From Megaleporinus macrocephalus (Eukaryota > Chordata > Actinopteri > Characiformes > Anostomidae): DNA of 64,000 nucleotides. Where the stretch lies: assembly GCA_021613375.1 (NCBI GenBank), contig CM038722.1, positions 25,676,941 through 25,740,940 of the forward strand, in the 5' to 3' direction. The notes beneath the pieces were generated by a model. It did not search any database. It had not been told where the DNA came from and saw only the letters and a list, made by a program, of their open reading frames with translations. This document shows, piece after piece, positions 47,486 through 57,802 of the stretch (the first letter of the stretch is position 1; each line of letters opens with the position of its first letter). The position numbers were made by a program, and so were the translations under genes.

Positions 47486-48165
47486 AAACATTTGACTGTA
47501 AAACTAGCATATGTAATTTATTTTGCTTAAATTTGTCATTTTAAGATTGTTATTGAAAATATTTAACTTGTTTTAAGTGATTCTATTAAGCTGAATTATT
47601 ATACTGCAGTGACAGATAATTCAGTTTGTTATTCAGTTTGTTAAGAATTTTTAAAAAATGTCTTAAACCAAAATGACTTGCCAATTCTTAAGTAAGTTAA
47701 ATAATCCTAGAGTCTGTTTATAACAATCTTAAAACTGGAAATATATGAAATATCAACTGGATATAGGCTAAGTAAGTAGCTCTCCAGGGTGGGCGTTGGG
47801 TTGGAGAGCACTTGTCTTAAAGCATAGCAAAACCAGAACAAATTAGTCCAATCAAAATAAACTATATCTGGTCTGTAAGACTTTGTTTAAACAGGCAGCG
47901 ACTGTCCCGGTTCATGAACTTTATTAACGCTAAATTAAATATGATCAAATCCGGTGATACATGTGTTAAATAAGGTGGTGTTGAATTTGATGGCTGCAGT
48001 CCAGCTCTAGCTGATGTATATGAGATTTAGTATTAGGGAGTAATTCGCCGTTCAATCACGCTTGTTCGATGGCTGTGATATCTTTAAGTTACAAAACCTT
48101 CCCTGAGGAAATCAGGATAAATATTCATTGCCTGCTTCCTCTCTCTCTTTCTCTATCACACGCTC

Positions 48166-48170
<5 letters not shown>
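47486..48170. other. AT-rich then unique sequence
   Basis: 47486-47780 is AT-rich and probably belongs to an interrupted dispersed element (TCTTAAACCAAAATGACTTG). From 48030 the sequence is balanced and unique (GATGGCTGTGATATC, CTGAGGAAATCAGG), a weak conserved-element candidate that continues beyond the CT run to about 48330. Confidence 0.35.

Positions 48171-48208
<38 letters not shown>
48171..48208. repeat. (CT)n microsatellite
   Basis: About 19 uninterrupted CT units. Confidence 0.95.
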
Positions 48209-48212
<4 letters not shown>

Positions 48213-48348
48213 TAGCCCTTGCTTTCCCATGGGTAATATTTGGCGTGATGGAACTTTTATTTTTTTTTACTCTGAGAAGGTAGGACAGTAATTCCCTGGA
48301 CAGAAGATTGAAAGAACGACTTTAGATTTGCTGCTGTCTGTGCCTCAG

Positions 48349-48351
48349 TGT

Positions 48352-48406
<55 letters not shown>
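48349..48406. repeat. (TG)n microsatellite
   Basis: About 28 TG units with one TA interruption near the start. Both overlapping open frames read through it as Val-Cys repeats and are artefacts. Confidence 0.97.
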
Positions 48407-48408
<2 letters not shown>

Positions 48409-48832
48409 AAAGAACCAGCGCCAGAGAATATTTGTGTGTTTAGGAAATGTGGTGGAGATTGGGCTGGCTGGGACTCTTGCTGTTCACTTGTATCATTTGT
48501 TCATTTGTGCTGTGCAGTCAGGAACAAAGACATCATTAGTCATCCATTCACAATGCATATTGATCAGCTTCATCAGACACTCTGTCCCCACGCATCTCTT
48601 TCTTTCTTTAGCCTTTCCTTTCTTTCACTACTTCAAAATATGTATCCCCTCCCTGCTGCTCATAAGTAATACTGCATTCACATTACAGCCATAAAGTTGT
48701 TAATAAAGTAGTTTTTTTTGGTGGTGTGAACACAATAAACTGGATCTTCTAGAACCACTTTCCACTTACAGTCCAGTCGAGGCTACCTCGATTCTAAATA
48801 TCATCAGAAATATTAAACACGTTCAATACTTA
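48407..48832. other. Unique non-coding sequence
   Basis: No feature recognised between the TG microsatellite and the 17/18-bp array; a pyrimidine-rich patch lies near 48590-48640. Confidence 0.4.
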
Positions 48833-48833
48833 C

Positions 48834-51250
48834 GACTTACAGTATCAGTATCTACTTATGATCAGTATCGCCCTACGATCAGTATCGACTTACGATCAGT
48901 ATCGACTTACGACTCAGTATCTACTTACGACTCAGTATCTACTTACGACTCAGTATCTACTTACGACTCGGTATCGACTTACGATCAGTATCGACTTACG
49001 ATCAGTATCGACTTATGACTCAGTATCTACTTACGACTCGGTATCTACTTACGATCAGTATCGACTTACGATCATTATCTACTTACGATCAGTATCGACT
49101 TACGACTCAGTATCTACTCACGACTCAGTATCTACTTACGACTTACAGTATCAGTATCGACTTATGATCAGTATCGCCCTACGATCAGTATCGCCCTACG
49201 TTCAGTATCGCCTTACGATCAGTATCGACTTACGATTCAGTATCTACTTACGACTCGGTATCGACTTACGATCAGTATCGACTTACGATCAGTATCGACT
49301 TACGACTCAGTATCTACTTACGACTCGGTATCTACTTACGACTCGGTATCTACTTATGATCAGTATCGTCCTACGATCAGTATCGCCCTACGATCAGTAT
49401 CGCCTTACGATCAGTATCGACTTACGACTCAGTATCGACTTACGACTCAGTATCTACTTACGACTCAGTATCTACTTACGACTCGGTATCGACTTACGAT
49501 CAGTATCGACTTACGATCAGTATCGACTTACGACTCAGTATCTACTTACGACTCGGTATCTACTTACGATCAGTATCGACTTACGATCATTATCTACTTA
49601 CGATCAGTATCGACTTACGACTCAGTATCTACTCACGACTCAGTATCTACTTACGACTTACAGTATGTGTATCGCCCTACGATCAGTATCGACTTACGAT
49701 CAGTATCGACTTACGACTCGGTATCTACTTACGACTCGGTATCGACTTACGATCAGTATCGACTTACGATCAGTATCGACTTACGACTCAGTATCTACTT
49801 ACGACTCGGTATCTACTTACGATCAGTATCGACTTACGATCATTATCTACTTACGATCAGTATCGACTTACGACTCAGTATCTACTCACGACTCAGAATC
49901 TACTTACGACTCAGTATCTACTTACGACTCAGTATCTACTTACGACTCAGTATCTACTCACGTCTCAGTATCTACTTACGACTCAGTATCTACTTACGAC
50001 TCAGTATCTACTTACGATCATTATCGACTTACGACTCAGTATCTACTTACGACTCAGTATCTACTTACGACTCAGAATCTACTTACGACTCGGTATCTAC
50101 TTACGACTCGGTATCTACTTACGATCAGTATCGACTTACGATCATTATCTACTTACGACTCAGTATCTACTTACGACTCAGTATCTACTTACGACTTACA
50201 GTATCAGTATCGCCCTACGATCAGTATCGACTTACGATCAGTATCGACTTACGATCAGTATCGACTTACGACTCAGTATCTACTTATGACTCAGTATCTA
50301 CTTACGACTCAGTATCGACTTACGATCAGTATCGACTTACGATCATTATCGACTTACGATCAGTATCGACTTACGACTCAGTATCTGCTCACGACTCAAA
50401 ATCTACTTACGACTCAGTATCTACTTACGACTCAGTATCTACTTACGACTCAGTATCTACTTACGACTCAGTATCTACTCACGACTCAGAATCTACTTAC
50501 GACTCAGTATCTACTCACGATCAGTATCGACCTACGACACAGTATCTACTTACAACTCAGTATCTACTTACGACTCAGTATCTACTTACGATCAGTATCG
50601 ACTTACGATCAGTATCGACTTACGATCAGTATCTACTTACGACTCAGAATCTACTTACGACTCAGTATCAACCTACGACTCAGTATTGACTTACGACTCA
50701 GTATCTACTTACGACTCAGTATAGACTTACGACTCATTATCTACTTACGACTCAGTATCTACTTACGATCAGTATCGACCTACGGCACAGTATCGACTTA
50801 CGATTAGTATCTACTTACGACTCAGTATCTACTTACGACTCAGTATCTACTTACGACTCAGTATCTACTTATGACTTAGTATGCACTTACGACTCAGAAT
50901 CTACTCACGGCTCAGAATCTACTTACGACTCAGTTTCTACTTACAATCAGTATCTACTCACGACTCAGTATCTACTCACGACTCAGAATCTACTTACGAC
51001 TCAGAATCTACTCACGACTCAGAATCTACTTACGATCAGTATCTACTTACGATCAGTATCTACTTACGATCAGTATCGACCTACGACTCAGTATCGACCT
51101 ACGACTCAGTATCTACTTACGACTCAGTATTGACTTACGATCAGTGTCTACTCACGACTCAGAATCTACTTACGACTCAGTATCTACTCACGTCTCAGTA
51201 TCTACTTACGACTCAGTATCTACTTACGATCAGTATCTACTTCTGACTCA
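48834..51250. repeat. 17/18-bp CpG-rich minisatellite
   Basis: Two interleaved unit types: a 17-mer CGATCAGTATCGACTTA and an 18-mer CGACTCAGTATCTACTTA, about 138 units in all. The 17-mer carries GATC and TCGA; both types carry CpG. Recombinant blocks recur: an ACTTACAGTATCAG junction near 48836, 49141 and 50190, and an ATCATTATCTAC block at 49071, 49586 and 49839. The right part (after about 50880) is richer in CTCACG and GAATCTAC variants. All three plus-strand frames of the 18-mer lack stops and all three minus frames contain one, which explains the 649-codon plus-strand frame. Confidence 0.97.
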
Positions 51251-52300
51251 GTATGGACTGATCGACGTATGTAATATATGTATGAAGAGTCTAGCAATGT
51301 AGCCCTTTGCCAGAAACTTCCAAGAGGGTTTTGAGAATCGAAGCCACTGGTTGGGAACCACTTTTGTCCGTGTGCATGATCCGACAGTGTGTGGTGAAAC
51401 ATGTAGTGTGGGGACCTGGATCTCTCACCACAATCTCATACTGTGGGCCCGACGTGAAGTCTTACAAATCTCCCTAGCATATGGCTGAGGAGCGGCGTAG
51501 CTGTGGAGTTCCCTGGAGTAACAGAGTTCCACCCATTACCTTTGGGATAAGCAGCAGTGACGCAATCAACCCCTCGTCATCCAGCGTCAGTGCCTGGCCT
51601 CACTAATACTCTCGTGGCTGAATGCTAGTGTAAGTCATTCTCAGAGGAGTAGAGGCTGTGGCAACCGCCGGGATTTCAGAAGACAATCTGGATGCGCAAA
51701 CGTTTGGACATCTTTAATCCTGGAACTTCCTCTGCCCCTTATGATCTCTCACGCCTCACTCCCATAATAACATTAATAACATTTCCTTTCAGAAACGACT
51801 AGCATAGTAATGTATAGGTGAGGCTTTACTGTAGCTTATCTGATGCTGGACGTCAGTCTGCAAACAGAGGGCAGCTGATACGCCTTGCAGCAGAAGATGA
51901 GCTGTATGTGATGTATGTGAATGAATTACTCAGTAATTATTATATTAGTATTATTGTGAGACTAACTGTGTAGTTATGAAAAATCATAACTCGAAGGGTT
52001 TAAAGAGTTAATCAGTTATAAAAGCATACAGGAATTCGGCCATTAAGCTGCGTCAGCATTCACCAGTGCCATAACAAATCAGCATTAATTGCCTGTATCA
52101 GCAAAGCTAGTGCCACCGTCCTGCTACTGTACGTCTCACTCCTGAGAGAACGCTGGGTGTAACTTTGGTTCGGAAGGTGATAAAGCAGGCGTGTGATAGT
52201 GCCCTGCAGCTTGGTTAGGAAAGAGTGCACGTGGGCCGGTTCAGGAGAAGTGTGTTCACGCTGCAGACAGATATGGGTCACTTACAAACATGAATGTGAA
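51251..52300. other. Unique non-coding sequence
   Basis: No gene or repeat recognised over about 1 kb. 52060-52300 holds short overlapping minus-strand frames without motifs. Confidence 0.45.
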
Positions 52301-52304
52301 GCAT

Positions 52305-52575
52305 GAAGAACCTGAGCTTGCTCCGCCCCCGGTCCTGCCCCTCACCTGTGTCTTATCTGTTGTTGTGTAATTGTTCCCAGGTGTCTCCCCCTCTGGGGGG
52401 GTCCTGCTCCTGGTTTGGTGGGGTTTGTTGTTGAGTGTTGTTGGTCTGATTTGTGCTCTCAGTCGTTTCTCTGGTCGTTTTTCTCGTTTCTGCTTCTCCT
52501 TTGTTTCTGTTTTTCCGCTGCCGCTTGCATCATGGCCGTAATAAACTCCCCAGTTCACCCTGCATGCTGCTTCCT
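52305..52575 (+). mobile_element. Possible retroelement LTR fragment
   Basis: GC-rich start (GCTCCGCCCCCGGTCCTGCC), a GTT/GTG-rich middle and an AATAAA-containing end (GGCCGTAATAAACTCCCCAG) followed by a TGCTTCCTGCTCTCC segment resemble teleost gypsy-type LTR 3' ends with a polyadenylation signal. No paired LTR or internal coding region is seen, so it would be a solo or truncated LTR. Confidence 0.35.
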
Positions 52576-52579
52576 GCTC

Positions 52580-53835
52580 TCCTTCACCTCTAAAACCACT
52601 CTCTCTCTTTTTCTCCCTCTCTCATCATTCTATCCATCTTCTGTTTCTTGCTCTCTATTCTTTTTCTTACTTTTTTCTCATTGTTTCCACTCTTGTTTCG
52701 TCTCTGACCTTCTTCCTCCTCTTTCTTGTTCTTCTAATCTTGCTCTCTCTCTCTCTCTCTCCTTTTCTTCATCCTTCTCTTCCCCCTTGGTCATTCTCTT
52801 CCTCTCTCTCTCTCTTTTTCTCTCTTTTTTATTGTTTTGCTATCCATTTATATCTGTCTTCTCATATCCTTTATCCTTCCTCCTCTTCCATATTCTTCTA
52901 ATCTATCTCTCCTTCCTCCTCCTTCTTTTTCTTCTAAGCTCTCTCTCTCTCTCTCCTTTTCTTCATCCTTCTCTTGCCCCATGACCATTCTCTACCTCCA
53001 TTTATATCTGTCTTCTCATCTTTTATATCAGTCTCTTTTTTTATCTCTCTCTAATCATCCACATTTTTCTCTGTCTCTTTTATCTCATGGTCTCCCTCTC
53101 TTTTCCTCTCCATCCGTCATCATCCAACTATTTTTTCTTGCTCTCTTTTCTTTTTTCTTACTCTTTCCTTTTTCTTTTCTATGTCATTTCCACTTTTGTT
53201 TCCTCCTCCTTATTCTTCTGTTCTATCTATCTCTCTCTCTCTCCTTTTCATCATCCTTCTATTCTCCTTTGGTCATTCTCTTCCTCCCTCTCCCTCTCTC
53301 TTTTTTATTGTCTTGCTATCTATTTATATCTGTCTTTTCTCTCAGTCTTTCTCTCATTCTCTTTTATCTTTCTCCAATCATCCACATTTTTCTCTTTCTC
53401 TTTTATCTTGTGCTGTCCCTCTTTTTCCATTTCATCCATCCTCATATATTTCTTTTTCTCTGTCTCTCTCTCCTTCATCCTTCTCTTCCCCCTTAGTCAT
53501 TCTGTCCGTCTCTCTCTCTCTTTTTTATTGTCTTGCTATCCATTTATATTTGTCTCCTCCTGTCTTTTCTCTCAGTCTTATCTGATGGTCTCCCTCTCTT
53601 TTTCCCTTTATATTCTCTCCATCCATCCTCATCCCTCTCTTTCCCCTTCATCCCTCTCATTTTTATTCTTCCACCCATTCATCCACCCATCCATCTCTCT
53701 TTCTCTCACTTTCTCATACTTTCTTGTTTAATTTTCCTTCTTTCTTTCTCCACTCTTCACTTACTATCTCATATAGGCAGCGTTCCCCTCTCTTTCTTTC
53801 ACACCACCTCATTCCCTCTCGTCCTCTCCCGCCGC
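52580..53835. repeat. 1.25-kb imperfect pyrimidine tract with repeated blocks
   Basis: T/C-rich strand with recurring landmarks: TTTTTTATTG-TTTTGCTATCCATTTATATCTGTCTTCTC-type words near 52826, 53309 and 53521, and CTTCATCCTTCTCTTCCCC near 52768, 52963 and 53473. A larger unit was therefore duplicated several times and then diverged. Ser/Leu/Phe-rich frames up to 219 codons here are compositional artefacts. Confidence 0.85.
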
Positions 53836-54300
53836 ACGGTGGTAAACTAAAATTGAATCAGAATACATATCCGAGCTTTAATATCTGAGAATCTACTCCG
53901 TCTCGTACCGTGGAGAGGTAAACATCCCTGTTTTTTTTTTTCTTTTCTTTTTTTTTTTTCTCCAATTCGTTTTGCTTCTCGCCCAGAGAAACTCACAGAT
54001 CCATCCGGGAGAGATATTTGTCGGGGATTGTTTCAAACACTTCTCTTCCCCCAGCCGCTCGGCAATCTTCCACTCTGTACTTTTTAATCTGAGGCGCGCC
54101 GGCTCGGTAACCGCGCTTCAAAAGCCGGAGCGGGAAGGGGCCATTCGGCGGGTTAAGAGAGTAGGAAGAGGCCACTTTTGATTTCCAGCCCTCTGGGCCC
54201 GACTTCAGACGCCCGCCACGGTCCTTTTCCACACTTCCAATCTACCTCCACCTGCCTCCAGATCTCTTAATTAAAGGAGCGGCGGAGATGAACAGAAAAG
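53836..54300. other. Unique sequence with poly-T; conserved-element candidate
   Basis: A T-rich run (53930-53959) is followed by CpG-containing sequence (GAGGCGCGCCGGCTCGGTAA, GCCGGAGCGGGAAGGGGCC) that is not repetitive. CpG density is higher than in the surrounding DNA. Opposing frames of 69 and 79 codons have no features. Confidence 0.35.
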
Positions 54301-55505
54301 CATAAACACAAGACGAGCCCATTGCCAGACTCAAACCTAGCCTTCGACTTTCATGGTCTCTATAGATGTGTGAAAAACTTTTCATTCAGCAGCAGTAAAC
54401 ACTGTGGCTGAACTCTCGTCCTCAGCATACCCCCACCCCCAAGCCCCAGCGCCCGCCCCACCCACACACACACACACTTTTCCTTTTGTGCATTATCCTC
54501 CAACAAAGCTACGAAGATACAAAAAATCGCATATATAATATTGACCCGGGCCGAGCGTCTGGGAGCTTTTTAGAACACAATGAAATAATGCTTCTCGCTC
54601 AGGAACCAAACTTCTCTTAAAAGTTTAGGCCATTATAAAGAGCACGGCGCAATGAACATAATTCAAAAACTCCACGCTGTTTGTCTTGGGTAATATTAGG
54701 CTAATATGCGCTGGCCTAATGGTCCATTTAAAGTTCTGAGCAGAGCGCAAAGTTCAAGGGCCGGCCCAGAGCGCGGTGCCATCATTCACAATTACCGGCC
54801 TGTTCCACTCCATAAGTGGACCCTGATTTGATTACGCCACGAATACTAATTAAATCCAAATCGACTGAAGGCCAGTGTGTGTGGAGGGGCTCGTTAAGCC
54901 CGTTAGATGTTCATTAAGGGCGTCAGGCCGACGAACTCAGCGCTGTAGTGCGCCGTCTCTGCGGGCTGGTGCTGTTAGCGTGAGGCCAGGGGTTAGCTGC
55001 TGAGAGAAATGGGCTAATTGGAGGTGACTGCTAAACTCCATGCAGAAGTCAGCTATTAGCACGGCTCAGCATGGTCAATACGGCAAGGCGGCATGTGGCG
55101 GCATGTGGCGGCTTGTAGCAAGCTTTGGGGTTCTGTGGTCCGGCGCTGCCGTGGTCAGGATTCTAATCCCAATCCCTGCGAGAGGGCTTGCTTCTTGGCC
55201 AGCACTTTTCCCACTTGCCCTGCTGAGAGTGCTGAATATGCCAAATCAGTTCCAGTCCCTTTTTAACTCAGAACCACTTTCTGAGTGCTATACATCGCTG
55301 TGGGTATAAAGTCTGAGCGTACCAGTTAGGGATTGGTCTCTGATCAGATTCTCATTAGATTTGGATTCTAAATACCTACATTAATCGACTAACATGTGCT
55401 CAAGTACATGAGCATCATCAAGTTATAACATCTATATCATTTATTTAGTTGAATCGTAGTGCAGGTCCTTGTTTGTTTGTAATTTCGTTATTCTATGTTG
55501 TTGTA
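54301..55505. other. Strongest conserved non-coding candidate (54480-54960)
   Basis: 54480-54960 is repeat-free with alternating AT and GC blocks: GACCCGGGCCGAGCG, GGCCATTATAAAGAGCACGG, GGTCCATTTAAAGTTCTGAG, CACAATTACCGGCCTG, GATTTGATTACGCC and ACTAATTAAATCC. Homeodomain-type TAATT/ATTA cores and intact CpGs are dense. This texture is typical of developmental enhancers near regulatory genes, but I have no alignment to prove it. A short CA run lies at 54463-54477. Confidence 0.35.
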
Positions 55506-55508
55506 CTG

Positions 55509-55770
55509 CAGAGGTCACTAATAGGCGGTCCGGACTTAGATGTTGTCCAATGCGGACCCAAACCAATAAACTGTTGAGACTAATTTAACTCTGACAGTGT
55601 TTATTTTACGCGGCAGAGCTTTTCTCTTTGTGCCGCAGTAAACACACAGACCAATAGCGTGCATTGTAAGATCACTAAAGCCAATCAGCCAATCAGATCT
55701 GTGCAGATTTTGTAGTGCGGCACACACGCTGGAGAGGTACGAAGCGAGAAGCAGCAGTCGAAGAATAAAG
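55509..55770 (+). mobile_element. Possible hAT-like element fragment
   Basis: GCAGAGGTCACTAATAGGCG followed by GTCCGGAC resembles hAT termini of the CAGGGGTC type. The right terminus is not visible and the 17-bp array starts within or beside the body. Weak resemblance only. Confidence 0.22.
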
Positions 55771-56297
55771 CGAGTCAAAGAATGAAGTGAGTCGGAGGAT
55801 AAAGCGAGTAAGAGAATAAAGCGAGTAAGAGAATAAAGCGAGTCGGAGGATAAAGCGAGTCTGAGAGTAAAGCGAGTCGGAGGATAAAGCGAGTCGGAGG
55901 ATAAAGCGAGTCGGAGGATAACGCGAGTCGGAGGATAAAGCGAGTCGGAGGATAAAGCGAGTAAGAGAATAAAGCGAGTCGGAGGATAAAGCGAGTCGGA
56001 GGATAAAGCGAGTCGGAGAATAAAGCGAGTAAGAGAATAAAGCGAGTCGGAGGATAAAGCGAGTCGGAGGATAAAGCGAGTCGGAGGATAAAGCGAGTCG
56101 GAGGATAAAGCGAGTAAGAGAATAAAGCGAGTCGGAGGATAAAGCGAGTCAGAGGATAAAGCGAGTCGGAGGATAAAGCGAGTCGGAGAATAAAGCGAGT
56201 CGGAGGATAAAGCGAGTCGGAGGATAAAGCGAGTCGGAGGATAAAGCGAGTCGGAGGATAAAGCGAGTCAGAGAATAAAACGAGTCGGAGAAAGAAT
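55771..56297. repeat. 17-bp CpG-rich minisatellite
   Basis: Unit GGATAAAGCGAGTCGGA with AGAGAATAAAGCGAGTA and CAGAGGATA variants. The CGAG core sits at 55771 and 56281, exactly 30 x 17 bases apart, and intermediate positions 55873, 55992 and 56230 fall on the same lattice, so there is no net indel. Each standard unit has two CpGs. The 175-codon minus-strand frame is forced by the unit, which lacks stops in that orientation. Confidence 0.97.
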
Positions 56298-57284
56298 AAC
56301 ATCTTCTAAAAAAAAGAACATTTTTAACCAGGACTGTAGAGACATAAATGTTTATTCTTCACAGGCAGCTCCAAACCAACAGGTCCAGATGTGAAACTGA
56401 GTTAACAAGAAGACGCTGCTTTATTTACTGTTTCTATAAATAAACACTTTAAGATTCACTTTTTTCCAAAAGCATCCTGTTTTTTAATGTAGCTCGTTTT
56501 TTCTTGAAGAGAGTAAAAAAGAATATTCAAAATTTTATAAATAATTAATTCAGTTCAGCATTAAACAGTAAATATATTGAAATATACTGAATGGTATGTG
56601 TGATGTGTTGGTGTTTCAGTAGCTGATGGTATAAGATGCTGATACTAGACTACTTCAGTAAACAGGATACACCACTGAATAATAACACAAGTTAGAGATG
56701 ATGATGGTCCAGAGCTTGGTCTGAGATTTCCTCTAACTGGATCTTACTGACTCTAATTAAACACCCTTGTGTAATACTTTTTGACTGGTTTGTCGTTTAA
56801 TTTGGCCCCGACTCATGATTAGCTTTCAGCTTCCACGGTCCTCATAGGTGTATTAAACTCATTTCTCATTTAAGCTCCACCCACTTATGGTTTTGATAAA
56901 AAAAAAAGCCATATTTCAGGAATCAATATTGGACTGAGAGGTAGTAACACGAGACGATATGCACTGTGAATCGAATGTGGTTACAAACTAATGCTATTAA
57001 ATGCATATAATTCACACACAGTTAATTAATTTATAATTATAATATAATTATATTATATTTTATAAATATAAAATATAATTTAACACAGTCCATGATATTC
57101 CAAAAAGTAATAACCATATATTTTTATAAAAAAAATATTGTATTTAGCTTCTTACTCACCAGTGTCACCACGTAGAAGTAAAAGTACAGTACAAAGTGCA
57201 GTACCAGTACTGTACTAGAACATTCTCTCTTACTTGTTTCAGACAGAAGAAGACACAGTTATATGGACTATTCAAGTGAATTGG

Positions 57285-57287
<3 letters not shown>
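56298..57287. other. AT-rich unique sequence
   Basis: No feature recognised; very AT-rich between 57010 and 57140 (TTATAATTATAATATAAT-type words). Confidence 0.45.

Positions 57288-57327
<40 letters not shown>
57288..57327. repeat. (TA)n microsatellite
   Basis: About 20 TA units, preceded by GTGAA and followed by TGTGACTG. Confidence 0.95.
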
Positions 57328-57333
<6 letters not shown>

Positions 57334-57802
57334 GTCCTAAACCCATAACCTCTAAATTTGTTTAAAATGTGACCTTTAACTTCCTTTAACTTGACTTTAA
57401 AATAAATAGATGTATCATGAGTTGGATTTTTTTTAATGCCCCCCAACGTATTCATTGTTTAGTCCATAGACGAAGCCTTATTTCAGCCACACCCACGTTT
57501 AAGAGCAGGAAGTGAGACACTGTCACGCTCCGACTCTGCCCGTATTAAAATGTGTTTGCAGTCCTGTTCGTAATTGCATTTCCTCGTCAACAGGGCTTCC
57601 TGTCAATCAAACCCTGTCGGGAGAGAATGCGTGGGTGGGCGTGTTTTAAGGGAAGGTGATAAAAACCTCTCTGAGCTACAAACAGCAACTGCTCCTAGAA
57701 ACACTCATTAAATAAAACTGACTCTAGCGTGGACCTGAATAGCAGAGCCTCCGCCTGCACTGGTTAGTGACGCTGTGATGTTACAAATACTTACTAACAG
57801 TC
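57328..57802. other. Unique spacer
   Basis: No recognised feature between the TA run and the 26-bp array. Confidence 0.4.

Noticed and set aside
48858..50807. 649-codon open frame encoding a Ser/Thr/Tyr/Asp repeat
   Set aside because: The 18-mer unit has no stop in any plus-strand frame, so length is guaranteed by the repeat. There is no unique N- or C-terminal domain, and 17-mer units shift the frame without selection against it.
52415..53850. Several 130-219-codon frames rich in Ser, Leu and Phe
   Set aside because: Pyrimidine-rich composition alone keeps stops rare; the frames overlap each other and contain no domain.
55775..56302. 175-codon minus-strand frame with a 17-residue repeat
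   Set aside because: A 17-base unit without stops gives a 17-residue periodic peptide automatically; no unique part.
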